Shown: positions 47,297 to 60,155 of the stretch, in pieces
Position numbering within the stretch: position 1 is the first letter of the stretch
Layout of the letters: each line of letters starts with the position of its first letter
NCBI RefSeq assembly: GCF_000003815.2
Contig: NC_049996.1
Span: 11,574,856 to 11,638,855, forward strand
Direction of reading: 5' to 3'
DNA length: 64,000 bases
Origin: Branchiostoma floridae
Taxonomy: Eukaryota > Chordata > Leptocardii > Amphioxiformes > Branchiostomatidae
Notes under the pieces: model-generated
Told to the model about the DNA's origin: nothing
Databases searched by the model: none
Seen by the model: only the letters and a program-made list of their open reading frames with translations
Made by a program: the position numbers and the translations under genes

Positions 47297-47455
47297 GTAA
47301 ATGGGGAAATGTTTGTGGACATTCAATTTTGCAGTTGTAGGTCCAAAATGGAGAGTTGGGGGTTGAAACAAAAGAACAAAAATTTTCATGTTATTTTTTT
47401 ATGGTCACTCAGAAAACCTTGAACATACAACCACTGCGAACATTTCCCCATTTAC
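47297..47455. mobile_element. MITE-like inverted repeat element
   Basis: GTAAATGGGGAAATGTT (47297-47313) and its exact complement AACATTTCCCCATTTAC (47439-47455) are separated by about 125 bases. GTGG and CCAC just inside are also complementary. The arm pattern TGTAAA...TTCGCAGTGG recalls the MITE at 42644, suggesting the same superfamily. Confidence 0.8.
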
Positions 47456-47459
47456 ATTA

Positions 47460-47995
47460 CATTATGTTAACACCTGGCGCTACCATGATCCTTTAAACCT
47501 CGGCCTTCCAGTTCCCCATCTATCATATATGACACATCTATGGGGGAAGACAAGGTAGGAGCTTATGGTATAGAGGGACTTTAACTATAAGCATAAGCCT
47601 GCTGTTGTGGGTTCCACAAAACCAAGGATACCAGCACTAAGTTATGGCTCATCTTCTTCATAATGTGCCGCTATCTTTCTGCTATCTGCTCTAAGTTTGG
47701 GGTACTGCATCATCACTTGGAGACTCTCCTGTAGGATCCACAGAGCTCAAGTCTTGTTATCTTGTCAGGCTTTTAAAAAGATTTGGGAAGTAAAGCCCAT
47801 CATTTGTTACGTCGACACGGGAAAGAAATACTGTATGAGCCAGACTTGTATCTAAAGGAGCATTTCTTTTGTATATGTTTATAATGTCACCTCTGGATGT
47901 GAGAAGAAAGATGAAACAGATTTATCCAAATAAGTGCTTCCTTTGTGTAAGTTTGAATGCTTCTATAAATAATTTGGGGATGGTTTATAATGACC
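47460..47995. other. Unassigned non-coding DNA
   Basis: No supported feature. Confidence 0.5.
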
Positions 47996-47999
47996 GCAT

Positions 48000-48420
48000 C
48001 ATCAGCCCATCGTGATTACGAGGAAAAGACGAGTGGACAAAGCGTTGCGCCCCCTGGGAACCAGACCGTGATCCCGTGGCATCCGTCACTGAATGGCCGC
48101 CCCGCAGGGCCAACTGCCCTTGACTTTACATCTCCTAATTCATCATCACACGTACAAATTGCGGTAAATCGATCGTTGGTACCACTAATGGGGGACTGGG
48201 ATTGTGCCAAATGACCCGAACCCTGCCGTCTCTGAGCGCACGTTACGGCCGAGGTGACTCCATGCTTGACTCCGGCGCGGGCAGAGCCTTACCCGTGAAA
48301 TTACCAAACGGCACCCTTAACGGCGTAAATGTGGGCGTCCCGGCTTCAAATGTGCACTACAGCACCCCTTTCCTCCTGTTTAACAACCACATTACATCCC
48401 CGTAACTATCCTGACCTTTA
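48000..48420. promoter_or_regulatory. Candidate cis-regulatory block
   Basis: About 420 bases of complex, CpG-containing sequence contrast with AT-rich flanks on both sides. Short frames exist on both strands but none has family features. Possibly a conserved non-coding element. Confidence 0.25.
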
Positions 48421-49370
48421 TTTACAGAACCAAGAATGGATAACTCTTGGGGGACACACATGATGGTAATGGGCATTTGCACTGAACTACTAAATGTTAT
48501 TACTTTACGATGCGGCTTTTTGCGGTATTGCTCTTTATGGGTGTCACAGGACCTTGTCTTGGCAAATTTGCGACTGGAGATAAGGAGAGGCTCGGGGAAC
48601 ATGTACAGGAATTCAAATCCAAGCATCTTGTAAGCTTCATCAAGCAACCGGGTGACACGACTGTATTAACATTGGGGAGATGGTGTAGATATAGAGCCAC
48701 AGGCACTTCATTATTTCATTGATGTTATAGTAGTACACTGGGTTGTATAGAGATTAAAGGCTAAGTGAGATACCCAATGGATGTTGTGATAACTTTATTC
48801 ATTGAGGAACAAAAGAAGCATTTCAATGATTGCACCAACCTCTCTCTCTCAAGATCTCTGATGCTATAAAAAGATAATACAAATAGAAAATCAAAACACT
48901 AAAAATGCTGTTCTTTGCCAGCTGACGGCACGAGATGTGACAAAGTTCTCATCTGCGTATCTAACATTCATCTCACAAAGAAAGGCTGGAATTATGAAAC
49001 TCAAGGAGTACTTTACACCTGTCTGACTTAAACAATAAGTCGTTTTGTTTGGCTTGTACTTCTAAGCATCCCTTGAAATTTTCTATTATTGTTTAGAAGA
49101 TACTTTGACAATGGCTTTGCAATCTTTGCTGGCATTTCTCCGGTAAACCTCAGTAGTCTTTATAAGTGGCACACATTTTTGTGTCAAGCAAGGTGACAGA
49201 CTTATCACAACATTTTGCAGGTGTACCTGATGTCCTTCAATACCCCCCCCCCCATCCCCAAAGAGTCATTACAATAGCCCAGCTTTAATTCAACCTTGAC
49301 AGTTTTGAGGTAACATTGACCAGGCACAGCTACTCATTAACTTTCATTACACATGTTTTAACTGACAAAC
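48421..49370. other. Unassigned non-coding DNA with a poly-C tract
   Basis: A run of eleven C bases occurs at about 49243. Otherwise unique AT-rich sequence. Confidence 0.5.
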
Positions 49371-49374
49371 CCCT

Positions 49375-49388
49375 GTTGCCATGGCAAC
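49375..49388. promoter_or_regulatory. Perfect RFX X-box palindrome
   Basis: GTTGCCATGGCAAC is a full 14-base palindrome identical to the optimal RFX-factor binding site, as found near ciliary genes. No promoter or exon is recognisable nearby, so it could act in a distal element. Confidence 0.5.
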
Positions 49389-52300
49389 GGCAGGCCCGCA
49401 GAGCCAAATGACAAAATCAATTTCACAAAATGAAGAACATGCTACTGAAATATGCTAAGTACCTTTCAAACAAAACTAGGTTCAAAACTTTGAATTTAGG
49501 AGCTGATCTAGAGAAAAGAAAAACAACTGAAAGTGCTACAAGATCTTTAAGAACTGGATTTCTGTATCCTTACATTTGTACCTCAATATATCACAAAAGA
49601 TACAAAAACCATCTCTCCCTTTCATACCAAGTAGACCTTAAATATGACGCTTTCCTCGGTAGTCGCATATTTATAATTTTGCACCAGGGAATGCCTTCAA
49701 GTTGATGATTTAGATGAGTCAAGAAGCAACATTAATAGCTGTCCAGAGACATTCAGTCTTTAGATTGATCGATCAGTATTACCTGGATATCTGTACCATT
49801 ATGCAATTATTTTCAGCACCATCTAGTGACTATCTGTTGAAATGCAGTTTACATACCAGATTTTTACAAGGAGTCTGCAAGGAGCTGACTTAAGGCCATG
49901 GGTTGTGTAGAAACAGGAATGTTGAGCAACTATTGAACCATGTCTTTGACCCTCGAAAATGGATAATCTCTGATATGATATGATGCTGGATTTTACAAGT
50001 TATACATGTGATAACTTACTATAATCTTGCGTTTCTAGGATTTAGAATACTGATTTCAACAATCTGCAAAAACGTAGTGCTTGTATCAGTATACTCTAAA
50101 AGTATATGGAAATTCATGCCCAGTATTCATTTTTTTCATAAGGGATGACAAGAAGGAAGACTGTGATTTGCTACTGCCTGTTACCATTTTGGGCATGATT
50201 TCCAAGAAGAGAACAGCCCCTGAACAGCTGAATAATTTCAACCTTTGCACACCACTGCATTCTGTCTGGGTATCATTAGCCCCGAACCTGACCTGGAGAG
50301 ATGAAGTTCAAGTTCAAACAACCACAATGGTCTAGACATTAAATACTAAGGTCACCTGAGGGTAACGGCCTCATAAGTAAATATAGGGCAAAGGTCACTG
50401 GACTTGATATCATAGCTAAGAGGCAGAGTAAAGGTTCTTTAGGGGCCTGGTTTTCAATGGTAAATTTTAATTGAATAGCTCAGGGGATGGCTTTGAGAGA
50501 ATTTTAATCCTATTTAAGATAACAAGCTGATCTTCCACTGGTTAATACAACAAACTAAGGATGTATATTACGTTAGCACAGACATCTCCCTAGAATAACC
50601 TGTAGACCACATTCTAATGATAATGTAACCATTTCTAGTAGCAAGAAGTAAATACATTGTACCTTCTGGTCTAGACAAGAGATTGCTAACCACTTATAGC
50701 AAGTCAAGTCAAGTCGACTCAAGTTTTTTTGCACAACAATGCATGTGTGCATGCTATGCTGAATTAAGGTAGCATTAATTTTATCGCAATGGCTGAAGAG
50801 GGTAACGATCTCATGAGTATCCAAAGAAGGAAAAAAAAAGAAATCCACACAAAAAAGATCAATTTTGTTTCTACCAATCCTCCTTTTGTTACCAGTGATT
50901 TACTAGTATTAGATAAAAGTCATATTGCTGGCAACTTAACAGTCTTTTCTTTGGAAATACGATATCTCTAGTTGCCAACAGACTATAAGAAACGTTAACA
51001 CATTTTCAACAGGTCCCTCTGGACAATTACAAATTCCAAAGACCAGTTTGTTTCCTGGTTACCAAATAAACACTCCAACTTAAACTTTAAACACATTCTT
51101 CAAACAACCTCCTTTGTATGAGGGGTTAGACCCTCACTTGGTAGTGACACATGACAGACCCCCTCAGTGCCGTGTTTTCTTGATATCTTTGGCTAAAGTA
51201 CAGTGTGTAACAGCAGAGAACATGCATCTGTTACAAGCTACATAACTGAACTTGGCTTTGAAAATAAACACTGTAGTCTACCCTCTATTTCATGTTGCTA
51301 CAGCACGAATTTAAAACAGATCGTAATTTTCCGGTGAAGACATGGTTTACCAGCAGAAGGACAAAGGAGGTAGAAACAATGGAACATAGATTTGCAGCTT
51401 CATTAATTTGCGGCAGAGAGACATCATTGCGAAAACCAGGAAAACAGAGCATTTCATGATTGATAGTACACTATAGTACACCTGGTGCAACAATTTGGTT
51501 GATTAACAAAGAGACTAGTTTTAAACCTGTCCGATCAGCACCAAGTGTTGCCAACTTGCCAACAGCAACTTCCTGTTTGGAGCTTGGTTAGCCACCAGAG
51601 TTTGGCAGCAGCCCATGCACACAATGTTCTTTATACCTGGTATATAATACTGTATTATAAAAACTCGTTGTTCCCAAGTGGACAACTACAGAGTACTTAG
51701 TTTGACTTCCAAATGTACCTGTACCTGGACAGGTTTTGATCACTGATGAAGTAAAGGTAGTAGTAAATAACTGTTTGATTTTGTAAAAATGCCCCTGCAG
51801 TTCTAGAGCAAGCCACCAGAGGGCCCAAACCTATACCACTTCTTCCTCACGTCAAAAGCTAACTGCAACCAGACGACCAAGACCATAGCATATTCAGGAC
51901 AAAAGATACATAATTTCTTATTAAAATCATTATGCTGATATTGTGTATACAGATCATGGATGCCTCACAGTACCAGGCAGCCACTGCAGTAAATGATTAT
52001 TGATTCCCGGCCCACCAACTTGGCCACAGATTTTGACAGAACGTTATGGTCTCCACCTCTAATTTGTGGATGGCTGGTCGGGAAATTGCTGCAGTGTTCA
52101 AAACACTACAAGCCTGTCCATCCGTTCTGATTACCCCTGGTCTAGATAAGGGACCGAGGGGAACCCAACAGTGTCTGTACTGCATTTTTCAGGGATATAC
52201 GTTTAACCATTTATAGAGAGAATCACGATCAGTTGTGACATTTTTTGGGTTAATCTCAAATCGACGCCAGAAAGATCGAATCATACCAGTTAAAGGACTT

Positions 52301-53035
52301 TCGACAAAAATGCAAGAGTACAATTTTACGACTTCAGGCCATTTGCGTATCTAATATCAATATCACTCTACAGTAGGAAAACTTTAAGCAATATCAAATG
52401 TGTTTCCCTATTGGGCATATCGGCAAATGACTGGGAAATATCCAGTCAGCGTCACTGTTTAAGTACTTACCGTTTTAAAGTCAATAGAAACTGTTATTAA
52501 CTAAAGGTGTTAGATTGTGCTTAAAAGTACAAAATGTAGTTCTAAATTCAAGGTACATGTATACACAGATGAAAAAACTATACTGATTTTTCAGCTTTAG
52601 TTTCAGTTTGATACAATTAACTAGTGTACAATACAAAGCCATAAGATTCACTGCTGTACTGTAAAAAGTCACTAGGAGGCCCTAACTTAACCTTCGCCTT
52701 CCTGCCTCCTACCTTAAATCATAAGGAACCATGTACTCCATCTTGAGCTATGCAAATAATCTTCCTGGCAAAGATAATAAGGATCCATAAAGCTTTGATG
52801 AAAAGTTTCAGGTCCATGAAAAAAAATCCTGACAGGAGCCAAACAGTTAAAGTGTCCTCAAAGTCAAAGTTTTCAGATACTCTGATTAATGACAGTGTGG
52901 TCATTCCAGACAACAAGAAATGCCAAAACCCAGACACTGAAACTACAGCAGAAATCTTTCACAGCACCACAGGCATATCAAGCACAAACAGACTGCAAAC
53001 GGATGGGGAGCCAAGCAAAGTCTGGATAATGAAGG
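49389..53035. other. Unassigned non-coding DNA
   Basis: Unique AT-rich DNA apart from the dispersed repeat at 51787. Small open frames (49430-49705, 50081-50335 and 52750-53067) lack family features. Confidence 0.5.
51787..51870 (+). repeat. Dispersed repeat, family 1, copy 2
   Basis: Diverged copy of 2971-3054: AAATGCCCCTGCAGTTC, AAACCTATACCACTT, ACGTCAAAAGCTAACTGC. Confidence 0.6.
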
Positions 53036-53040
53036 GGACT

Positions 53041-53290
53041 ATCAAACTTGTTCATGCCAACACATGAACGGGTAACGCACGCTGCGGTCTGATTTCACAC
53101 TCCGCTAACGTGCAGCGTTCCGAGCGGCGGGACGGCAGAAATGATGAATGCAAGCATGTGCCGCTAGCCAGGTCACTCGACGTGGCCTGCTCTAAAACCC
53201 ATTACCCAACCACCGTAGTGTCATCCGCTAACGTTTACGGCTTTGCCATTTTATTAACATTGCTGCAACCCCCTTGTATCTCATCAACGT
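53041..53290. promoter_or_regulatory. Candidate cis-regulatory block
   Basis: A balanced, CpG-containing stretch begins sharply after AT-rich DNA. It contains GCTAACG three times (53062-like, 53104 and 53228) and TTTTATTAACA. No exon is recognisable. Confidence 0.28.
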
Positions 53291-56200
53291 GAGGGGAAAT
53301 TACGCCATAAAAATGTGTCGACTGATGTATAGTTTATGCAACGGAGATCACATCGATCAGCGGGGGGTGGCGTGCCGCTGAAATGACTCTGCACCCTTCG
53401 ACTATTATTTGTGAAGGCTTAACGGATCGGTGACGACTCCCTTCGATTTGGATGTGTTATAAACAGACGGATTAATGGATGCGAGAAGAAGGGAGTGATA
53501 GATGGATGAACGGATGGATGACCTCCCTACTAGAAATGAAAGTCAGACAAAATTTCAATGGAAGCATGACATCAATGGAAAAGAAGAAATGCACATTCTA
53601 TAGTATTTTACATGTAGGCATAAATTGAAAATTGTCTTGTGGTCAATCACAGAAACTATGAGAAACGAAAGTCAAACAAACTAAACTTCAAGTTTGCCGA
53701 AAATAACAAGTGAATATGGAACAAACTTGGCATAATTTTAGACCATGGGAATAGAAAAGGTTCATGCCTGACTTAATAAAAAGCCACATGTATATATGTC
53801 AGGTCAGTAAGATTTTGAAGTGAAATTAGAAAGTGTAAAGTGGAATTAGAAGTGATATTAGAAAGAGTAAAGTGAAAAAATACATTATGTAATACTATAT
53901 TAGGCAAAAATCATAACTTGTGTTGGGTGTTCACAAAAATTGCCATTTACAACACTACATGTAATAGCCAGTTTTCATTTTTTTATCTTATTTATCCAGG
54001 GACAAACATGTCGCCACAAGGGCAGTTTTCAATGAGCCCTGCGTACATAAACATAAAACAAAGGATCAAATCAACTTCGGGTGTTTGGTAAAATCTATAG
54101 TCAACAGTGCTATTTCCTATCCACTTATGAGGTCTGAATATAGCGCAAGGTAACTAGGAAGATGACCCCCTCCACTCCCCCACACACACTTGGAGATACC
54201 CGAAAAGAATGACCAATGCATCATCACTTTACATCAGCTGTTTCTTACTTTAAAATCTTCTAAAAAAACAACAAGAAATGCAATTTCAGAGGGTTGACAT
54301 TGAATTGTCAATTTTTTTCTTTTTTTGGTATGTCCCTAACCCCCTAGTCCAGATAAAAATCAAAATCTATGGTTTATGTTTGAAAATGTTTTTTTTTGCC
54401 AATTTTCTCCCACATTTCTCACAGTAGATTCGAAGTCTGCAGACCATATCATCCACAAAATTAACGACTGCTGATGTAGCTTTGATAATCTGATTCTTGC
54501 TGGCTATTCTGCAAAAGGCTGCCATTATTTGCAATACTGAACAAGAAGGTGAAAACCTTCGCAATGTTCTTTCTGTGCGTGTGGAACGCAATTGAACTAG
54601 CAGCAATAAATATCCCTGGAAATGGCCTCCTGTCGTAAAAGTGTCACACCCCAACACGTTTCCCATCAGGGTGTAATCAAACTGCTATTTTTCAAAATTT
54701 ATGTGTCTGTCTAGTATCTGCTGTAAGAAACTAGAAAAGAAGATATGAATAATTAAAAGCACTCTTACCGGATCTTTGGCATTTGTATTTTGGTGACTAT
54801 AAGCAGATGTTGTGAAAACAGTTCAGATCTATTCACTGCTATTCAATGACAGTTTATACAGACAGAAAACATCTCTTACTATGGAATAATGTATCTTATC
54901 ATTTGATTCCTTCAAAAAGAAAAATTGCAACCTTCTATTGCACCTCAGCAGTTTAAGGTTAACGAATAGTATGTACTATTATGAATGTTTTGATATTAAT
55001 TTTCTTGCATTATGTAAGACCAAAGGCTCCTTTGTAAGACCAAGTTTCATAACCAACCATTAAGTTTTACAAATTAATGTTATTGAACCTCCAAGGTTAA
55101 ATATGAAGCCATTAAGATGATAAAATAAAGCTATGAAATGATCATCAATAACAAACATTACCCTAAGTTATTTACCTGTCTCTTCATATATTGTTATATA
55201 ATTCATAATTGAAAAATGTGTTACCTATAAGTAACACATAAATTAGTATCTGATGATGTTTTTCAAGATCATAACATAACGCACATCTATCTAACTTAGA
55301 TTGTTACAAAGACATGAAATGCTCACCCAGTCATCCCAATACGTCTACCCGAGAGCCTACACCACTTACCTGTTAGTCCTGGTAACTCCAACAGAAAGGT
55401 ATCCATCTGAAATGCCATGTTCTAGCTAAGGCTCGCCTGTAACTCACAGTCAGTGCCTTAGATGGTGACCTTTGATAGAAGGTTTCTGGTCATGTTTGAG
55501 GAATTGCGTGATAGTCCGGTCGTAAATCGCAATCTGGGCGCCCACCCCGCGGCGCAGTCATGCGGGGCTGCCACAATCAACCATGATTACAATGTCACTG
55601 CTAAGATAGCGATCAGATAAAAGTTTCGGGGTGCGAAATTTCTGATACAATCAGAACGCGGCAGAGGAGGATGTGAAAATGTGGATATTGTCACGGAACA
55701 GGCCAAGCTTAAACAATAGCCTCTGTTGTTTTGGAAGTAACAGTTCCTGAAATATAACCCGGGGTTAGGTGTAGGATTTTCCTAATTGTGACTCTAAATA
55801 AAGAATGTTACAGTTGTTTTTGCCTCTGGCAAGAGCTAGGACATTAAAGACCTTGCCCTCCAATATGCTCCCAGAAAGTTCTGAAAAAACACAATATATC
55901 AATCTGAAATAATGTATGCATTTTCCTTCTGACAACTATCACAACAGGGTGTTTTTTTAAAGTAACAGGACTGAAAACTCAACAAGTAGCCAAGCAGGCA
56001 AGACGTACAGGGCTATTAGTGAACCAAAGCCCTCTATGGGTCAAAAGACACATTTCAGTTGTACATTTCAGTCAATCCTGATAGAAAGCAGGAAAGTCAT
56101 CTTATTCTGCACTATCTTGACCTTCCTATGGCAGGAAACTGTTTTTGTACTTGACAGTGTACTTGAGTGATGTGTTTGCACCTAAAACTCAAGATCCTTA

Positions 56201-56560
56201 TCGTGGATTTGTTTCAATTTTGGTACGTGGTTTAGGTTAATGAGGTTCTAAAGAAAAATAGCAATATTGGCAAAATAAAAATCTTATATGGATCTTAAGG
56301 GTATCAGAAATGACTGTAGTAGGATATGAAAAATTATTGTCAAGATCATTATTTTGACAAAATATCTATTAGTAAGTTCTAAAGAATTTCACACAACAAA
56401 GTTTGCTACTTGGTGAGCTTTCGAGACTCACTCTTTTTCCACTTGGTGGATCTCGACTTAGACATATTTCTTTTTTCATATTGTAAAATCATGAAGCGAT
56501 TTTTGATAACAGCTAAACATATTTAGACGGCTTGATGACATATTGCTAAGTGGAAAGCAA
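53291..56560. other. Unassigned non-coding DNA
   Basis: A short GGATGAACGGATGGATGA run lies at 53500. A less AT-rich block lies at 55400-55730. The remainder is AT-rich and unique. No gene supported. Confidence 0.5.
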
Positions 56561-56569
56561 CAGAAGAGA

Positions 56570-56760
56570 TCCTGTTGAAACAATGCCAAGGTTACCACGG
56601 CGATGGCATGGCGACAAGCCGACGCCCGAAGAGCCAGAGGGGATGCAAATTGCTGGTGGAAACAGACTAAGCTTCACACCTGTTTGGCTGTCGATTTACG
56701 GGCGGGATAATTGAGAAAATACCGGGAATGGCGGCGCTTATCTCTTCACAAAACGCTTCA
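56570..56760. promoter_or_regulatory. Candidate cis-regulatory block with X-box-like site
   Basis: CpG-containing complex sequence with GGTTACCACGGCGATGG, a partial match to an RFX half-site pair, and ATGCAAAT at 56644, a perfect octamer (POU) motif. No exon signal. Confidence 0.3.
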
Positions 56761-58790
56761 CACATTGACTGAACTAATGGAACATGGTGTAAAGATAAAG
56801 TTCAGAGCAGATAGGCAAAGTTGCAAGTCTCAGCTTATAAGGTGGCTAGAACTGAAGTACAAATAAGAACTTCAAGGCTGATTGTTGATTGCATGTGAAA
56901 TGTGTTTTTAACCTTCAGTTGTTCAGAAGCTGTTTGGCACTAAACTGGTCGGATAAGGGGCTATATATAGCAGGGTACATGTATTAGTAATCAGTTGTTG
57001 GTACTTAGTATGGTTTTAAACCTATGCAATTCTTTGTGTTTTAACTGAAGGTTTTCTTTCAATCTTAGACAATATGCTTCATTGAGTTTATATTTCATCT
57101 GTTTGATTCTTTTAATCTTCTGTTTCTGAAAAGCAAAATATAGGGTTTCACGGAATTTGAAAGAGTCCTAAAGCCATTATCACCCTGAAAAGTTATTGCT
57201 CTGATCCCTGGACAATTTCGTGACTTGGTGTAAGATTTTCACCAAGATTTATTGAACGATCGCTCTGAGCAGACCGTTAGTAAGCGCAGGAAGGAAGGAC
57301 AGGCAGACACTGGAATGTAAGGATTTCATTCTATAAAGTTCAGGCTGTGGTCACAGTTTTTCCATCCCTAAGGCACAAGAAGACATAAAAATTATAGCGC
57401 TATAATCTAACAGAGAGGACACAGCTGTTGAGCACGAATGTCTCCTCCTCCTGTCTCCAGATCTTCACTTAGCCAGCTCAAGTGCCGCAGGACAACTAAT
57501 CAACCACAAATAAAGTCCAAGTTGTCCAATAAGACGATAACATCTTGTTTCCGGCACTGTTTCCTGAGTCTAGGATATTGGGTAAGTGCTTACATTAAGT
57601 ATCTGAGGTTGCAACTAACTGGTAGTGGTAGGGAAAATTGATAGAAGGTCATAGGCTAGAATTACAATAAAATCATATCTATAAATTGAATACGATCTAG
57701 TGCAACTTACATGACTATTGTACATTATGTACTACAGCGTGTAAATTCAGTTGTTCTGTGGCCGCTTAATTTTGCATTTGTCATTTAAAAAAGTCTACTA
57801 GTAACGAGATTGAAACGGTTCTAAAACATGAATTGAGAAGGAATTAAACCACTGCAGTCAGATTTACAGTATTCTGAATCATATTTAGATCAGAAGCAGT
57901 AAAATGACTTGGTCAATGCAAACGATAGCTGCCAGGAAAGTCCAAACTTGACCATGACCTTTATCTTTCCTTGGCAAGACCTACATGTACATGTACTAAC
58001 ATACCAACCATCATCACAATCCATCCATAGTTTGGCCTCCTCTATTCCACCCCATGCCTAAGCTACAGTTAGTTGAGCTTGTGCCAATGCACATTTACAA
58101 TGAGACTTTGTTAGTAACCCCTACAGCTTCAACAGCCATGGTCATCAAGCCTGATCAGAGCTCAAGGGCAAAGATGGATCAAAGGTTTGTTTAACATCAT
58201 CCCATATAAAATTGCTAAGTTTGCCAATTTGACACAAATAGAATAACTGTACAATGTTTTCATTGTTGTTAAGTATTTTTATCTTAAAGGGTATACGTAA
58301 AAATGCAGCATTTTCTTCCTCATGGTCAAAATAACATTGATAGTTAATTCATTTTCATAACATTTTTTTGAGACTGAACACTGAGATATAAAAGGCTTTT
58401 CAACCATAAGTCAAATGTCATGATCGATGACTGCAGTACTTGGCTGTGTGTGTTGAATAGCAGAGAGCAAGTTGAAAAGCGGCGACGTTTTGAGGATGGC
58501 AATTCCCCATTGAAGCACTTCAAGTCGAAACTTTGTTGGAAGATTGCATGTTCTTTTATTGGGGAATGACACAATGTCGTCTGACGGGCAAATCAAGCCG
58601 TCTGTTTCCAGAAGTCCTAACGATCTTGCCCTTCAAAAATCCCCACGACCTTTAGTTTTATGGCCTTCAACAACTCCTGAAAAGTTGATCAGAGTAGAAG
58701 CCTGGCCGCTGAGGAGGGATCAATGGAGCTGGGCAGCCTCTGTCTGGGGGAGGGCTGCTACAACTGGACTTGCTGTTTTCAGGAACATTT
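56761..58790. other. Unassigned non-coding DNA
   Basis: A TATA-like CTATATATAG (56961) has no other promoter elements beside it. No gene supported. Confidence 0.5.
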
Positions 58791-58796
58791 ATTCTA

Positions 58797-59126
58797 AATG
58801 ACTCAACATCTAAACGGCTTACATGTAGGCTAGGTTTATACAGCCTCCATGACATCTTGTGCTACAACAGACTCCTCTGGTATGGCCATGTGCAAAGAAT
58901 GACCCATGACAGCTGGCCAAGAAAGGTCTTGAACTTGTCTGTAGTGGGCCAGAACCTATGTGGGCACCCCAAGAGGAGATGGGTAGACAGTGTCAACGAA
59001 GATCTTTGAAAACTGGACTTGCAAAAAGCCAACTCCCTTGACAGAGGTGGATGGAGGGCAGCAATCAGACCGAAACAATTTGACGAAACATCCAACCCTT
59101 GTAAGACGGGGAACAATGGACGCTAA
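58797..59126 (+). pseudogene. 3' end of a non-LTR retrotransposon (LINE) ORF, disrupted
   Basis: The frame of 58770 reads LLWYGHVQRM, then PRKVLNL, then GHPKRRWVDSVNEDL. This is the conserved tail found after the reverse transcriptase of many animal LINE polyproteins (the W-F/Y-GHV-RM ... RGRP-W ... DL pattern). A TGA at 59007 interrupts it, and the same frame then continues with DRGGWRAAIRP and closes at TAA 59124, so one stop breaks an otherwise aligned tail. No palm-domain motif is present upstream, so this is a 5'-truncated dead copy, as is usual for LINEs. Clade is not assigned. Confidence 0.85.
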
Positions 59127-59194
59127 ACTGGATAGTGATTGAGTGAGTGACTCAAAATGAAATGCAAAACTTTTTGGAGTCCTTCTTTTCATCA

Positions 59195-59213
59195 ATCCAT
59201 CCATCCATCCATT
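59195..59213. repeat. Short CCAT tetranucleotide run
   Basis: Four to five CCAT units lie just after the LINE tail. It could be the simple repeat that often ends such elements. Confidence 0.7.
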
Positions 59214-59244
59214 TGCTTTGTTAACCACTAGTTTGCCACTATGA

Positions 59245-59487
59245 GTTTCACAGATAGATAGAAGAGAAACGTACGTTTAACTTGCCCCTGCCCAAGGTTG
59301 TCGGAAGGATCCTGGGCAGGCAAAAGAACCCATTACACTAATCAAGAAGAGTAGGGGTGACTTGGTTTACTTGTCCAAAAACGTAAGCCTTAGCGAAGTT
59401 TTACAGATGAGTTTTACAGATAGATGGAGGAGAACCGTAAGTTTAATCTGCCCCTGCCCAAGGTTGTGCGGAGGATCCTGCGCAGGT
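59245..59487 (+). repeat. Two direct copies of a ~78-base segment
   Basis: Copies at 59245-59322 and 59411-59487 share ACAGATAGATRGARGAGAA, CTGCCCCTGCCCAAGGTTG and GGATCCTG.GCAGG, offset by 166 bases. Possibly a duplicated retroelement tail. Confidence 0.85.
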
Positions 59488-59489
59488 AA

Positions 59490-60090
59490 TGGAGGGTACC
59501 TGAGGAGCTGACGAGCAGGAGGCCAAATCACCTGGATTTGTGGCAATCAAGGGGCTCAGATGTTATCAGCCCCGCCTTAATCATCAGTTTGCCCTTCCAG
59601 CTCCAGGAATCAGCCCGCCAAATTTCCAAATGTCAGGACCACTTCCAAAGGGGAAGGACTGACTTTCCCTGGACTTAGTCCAACTCAGCAGCTGTGATCT
59701 AGCGAAGAAGTCAATCATACTGTAGCTTTCAATGCCCGGGAAGCTATCTACTCTGGGCCCAGAGTTCTCCTGATTTTCAATGTCAAGTTTTACTCACTCA
59801 TAGTCACTATCTGTTGTTTGATTTGCACAGATAAGTTTGCACAGTTAAGTTTGATATAACAACATAATAAATGATAGAAAAGGATGCAGTTAAGCGAATA
59901 CAGCAAAAAACACTTTCTGAAACTTTTGAAAGCTGGCCTAGATTATTTCTGTGGAAAGTTTATGAGTTATATATATTAGGTGCATTTCAACTGCATGGAA
60001 CATAGAGGATAAAAAATTATTCTGTACTAAAGCAGCAATGTCAGACAGAGGATGAAGACATGGACACTACAGCTGTGAATGAACACAAGT
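59490..60090. other. Unassigned non-coding DNA
   Basis: No supported feature. Confidence 0.5.
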
Positions 60091-60103
60091 ACATGAGGTA
60101 CAA

Positions 60104-60155
60104 CAGTACCGTATGGCAGTACCGTACGGCAGTACCGTACGGCAGTACCGTAATG
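60104..60155. repeat. 13-base tandem repeat (CAGTACCGTACGG)
   Basis: Four units. The central two are identical and contain the palindrome CCGTACGG. It creates frames rich in Y, G, T, A and V that are not genes. Confidence 0.93.

Noticed and set aside
56955-56975. CTATATATAG considered as a TATA promoter
   Set aside because: No CCAAT, CRE or GC elements nearby and no downstream gene signal.
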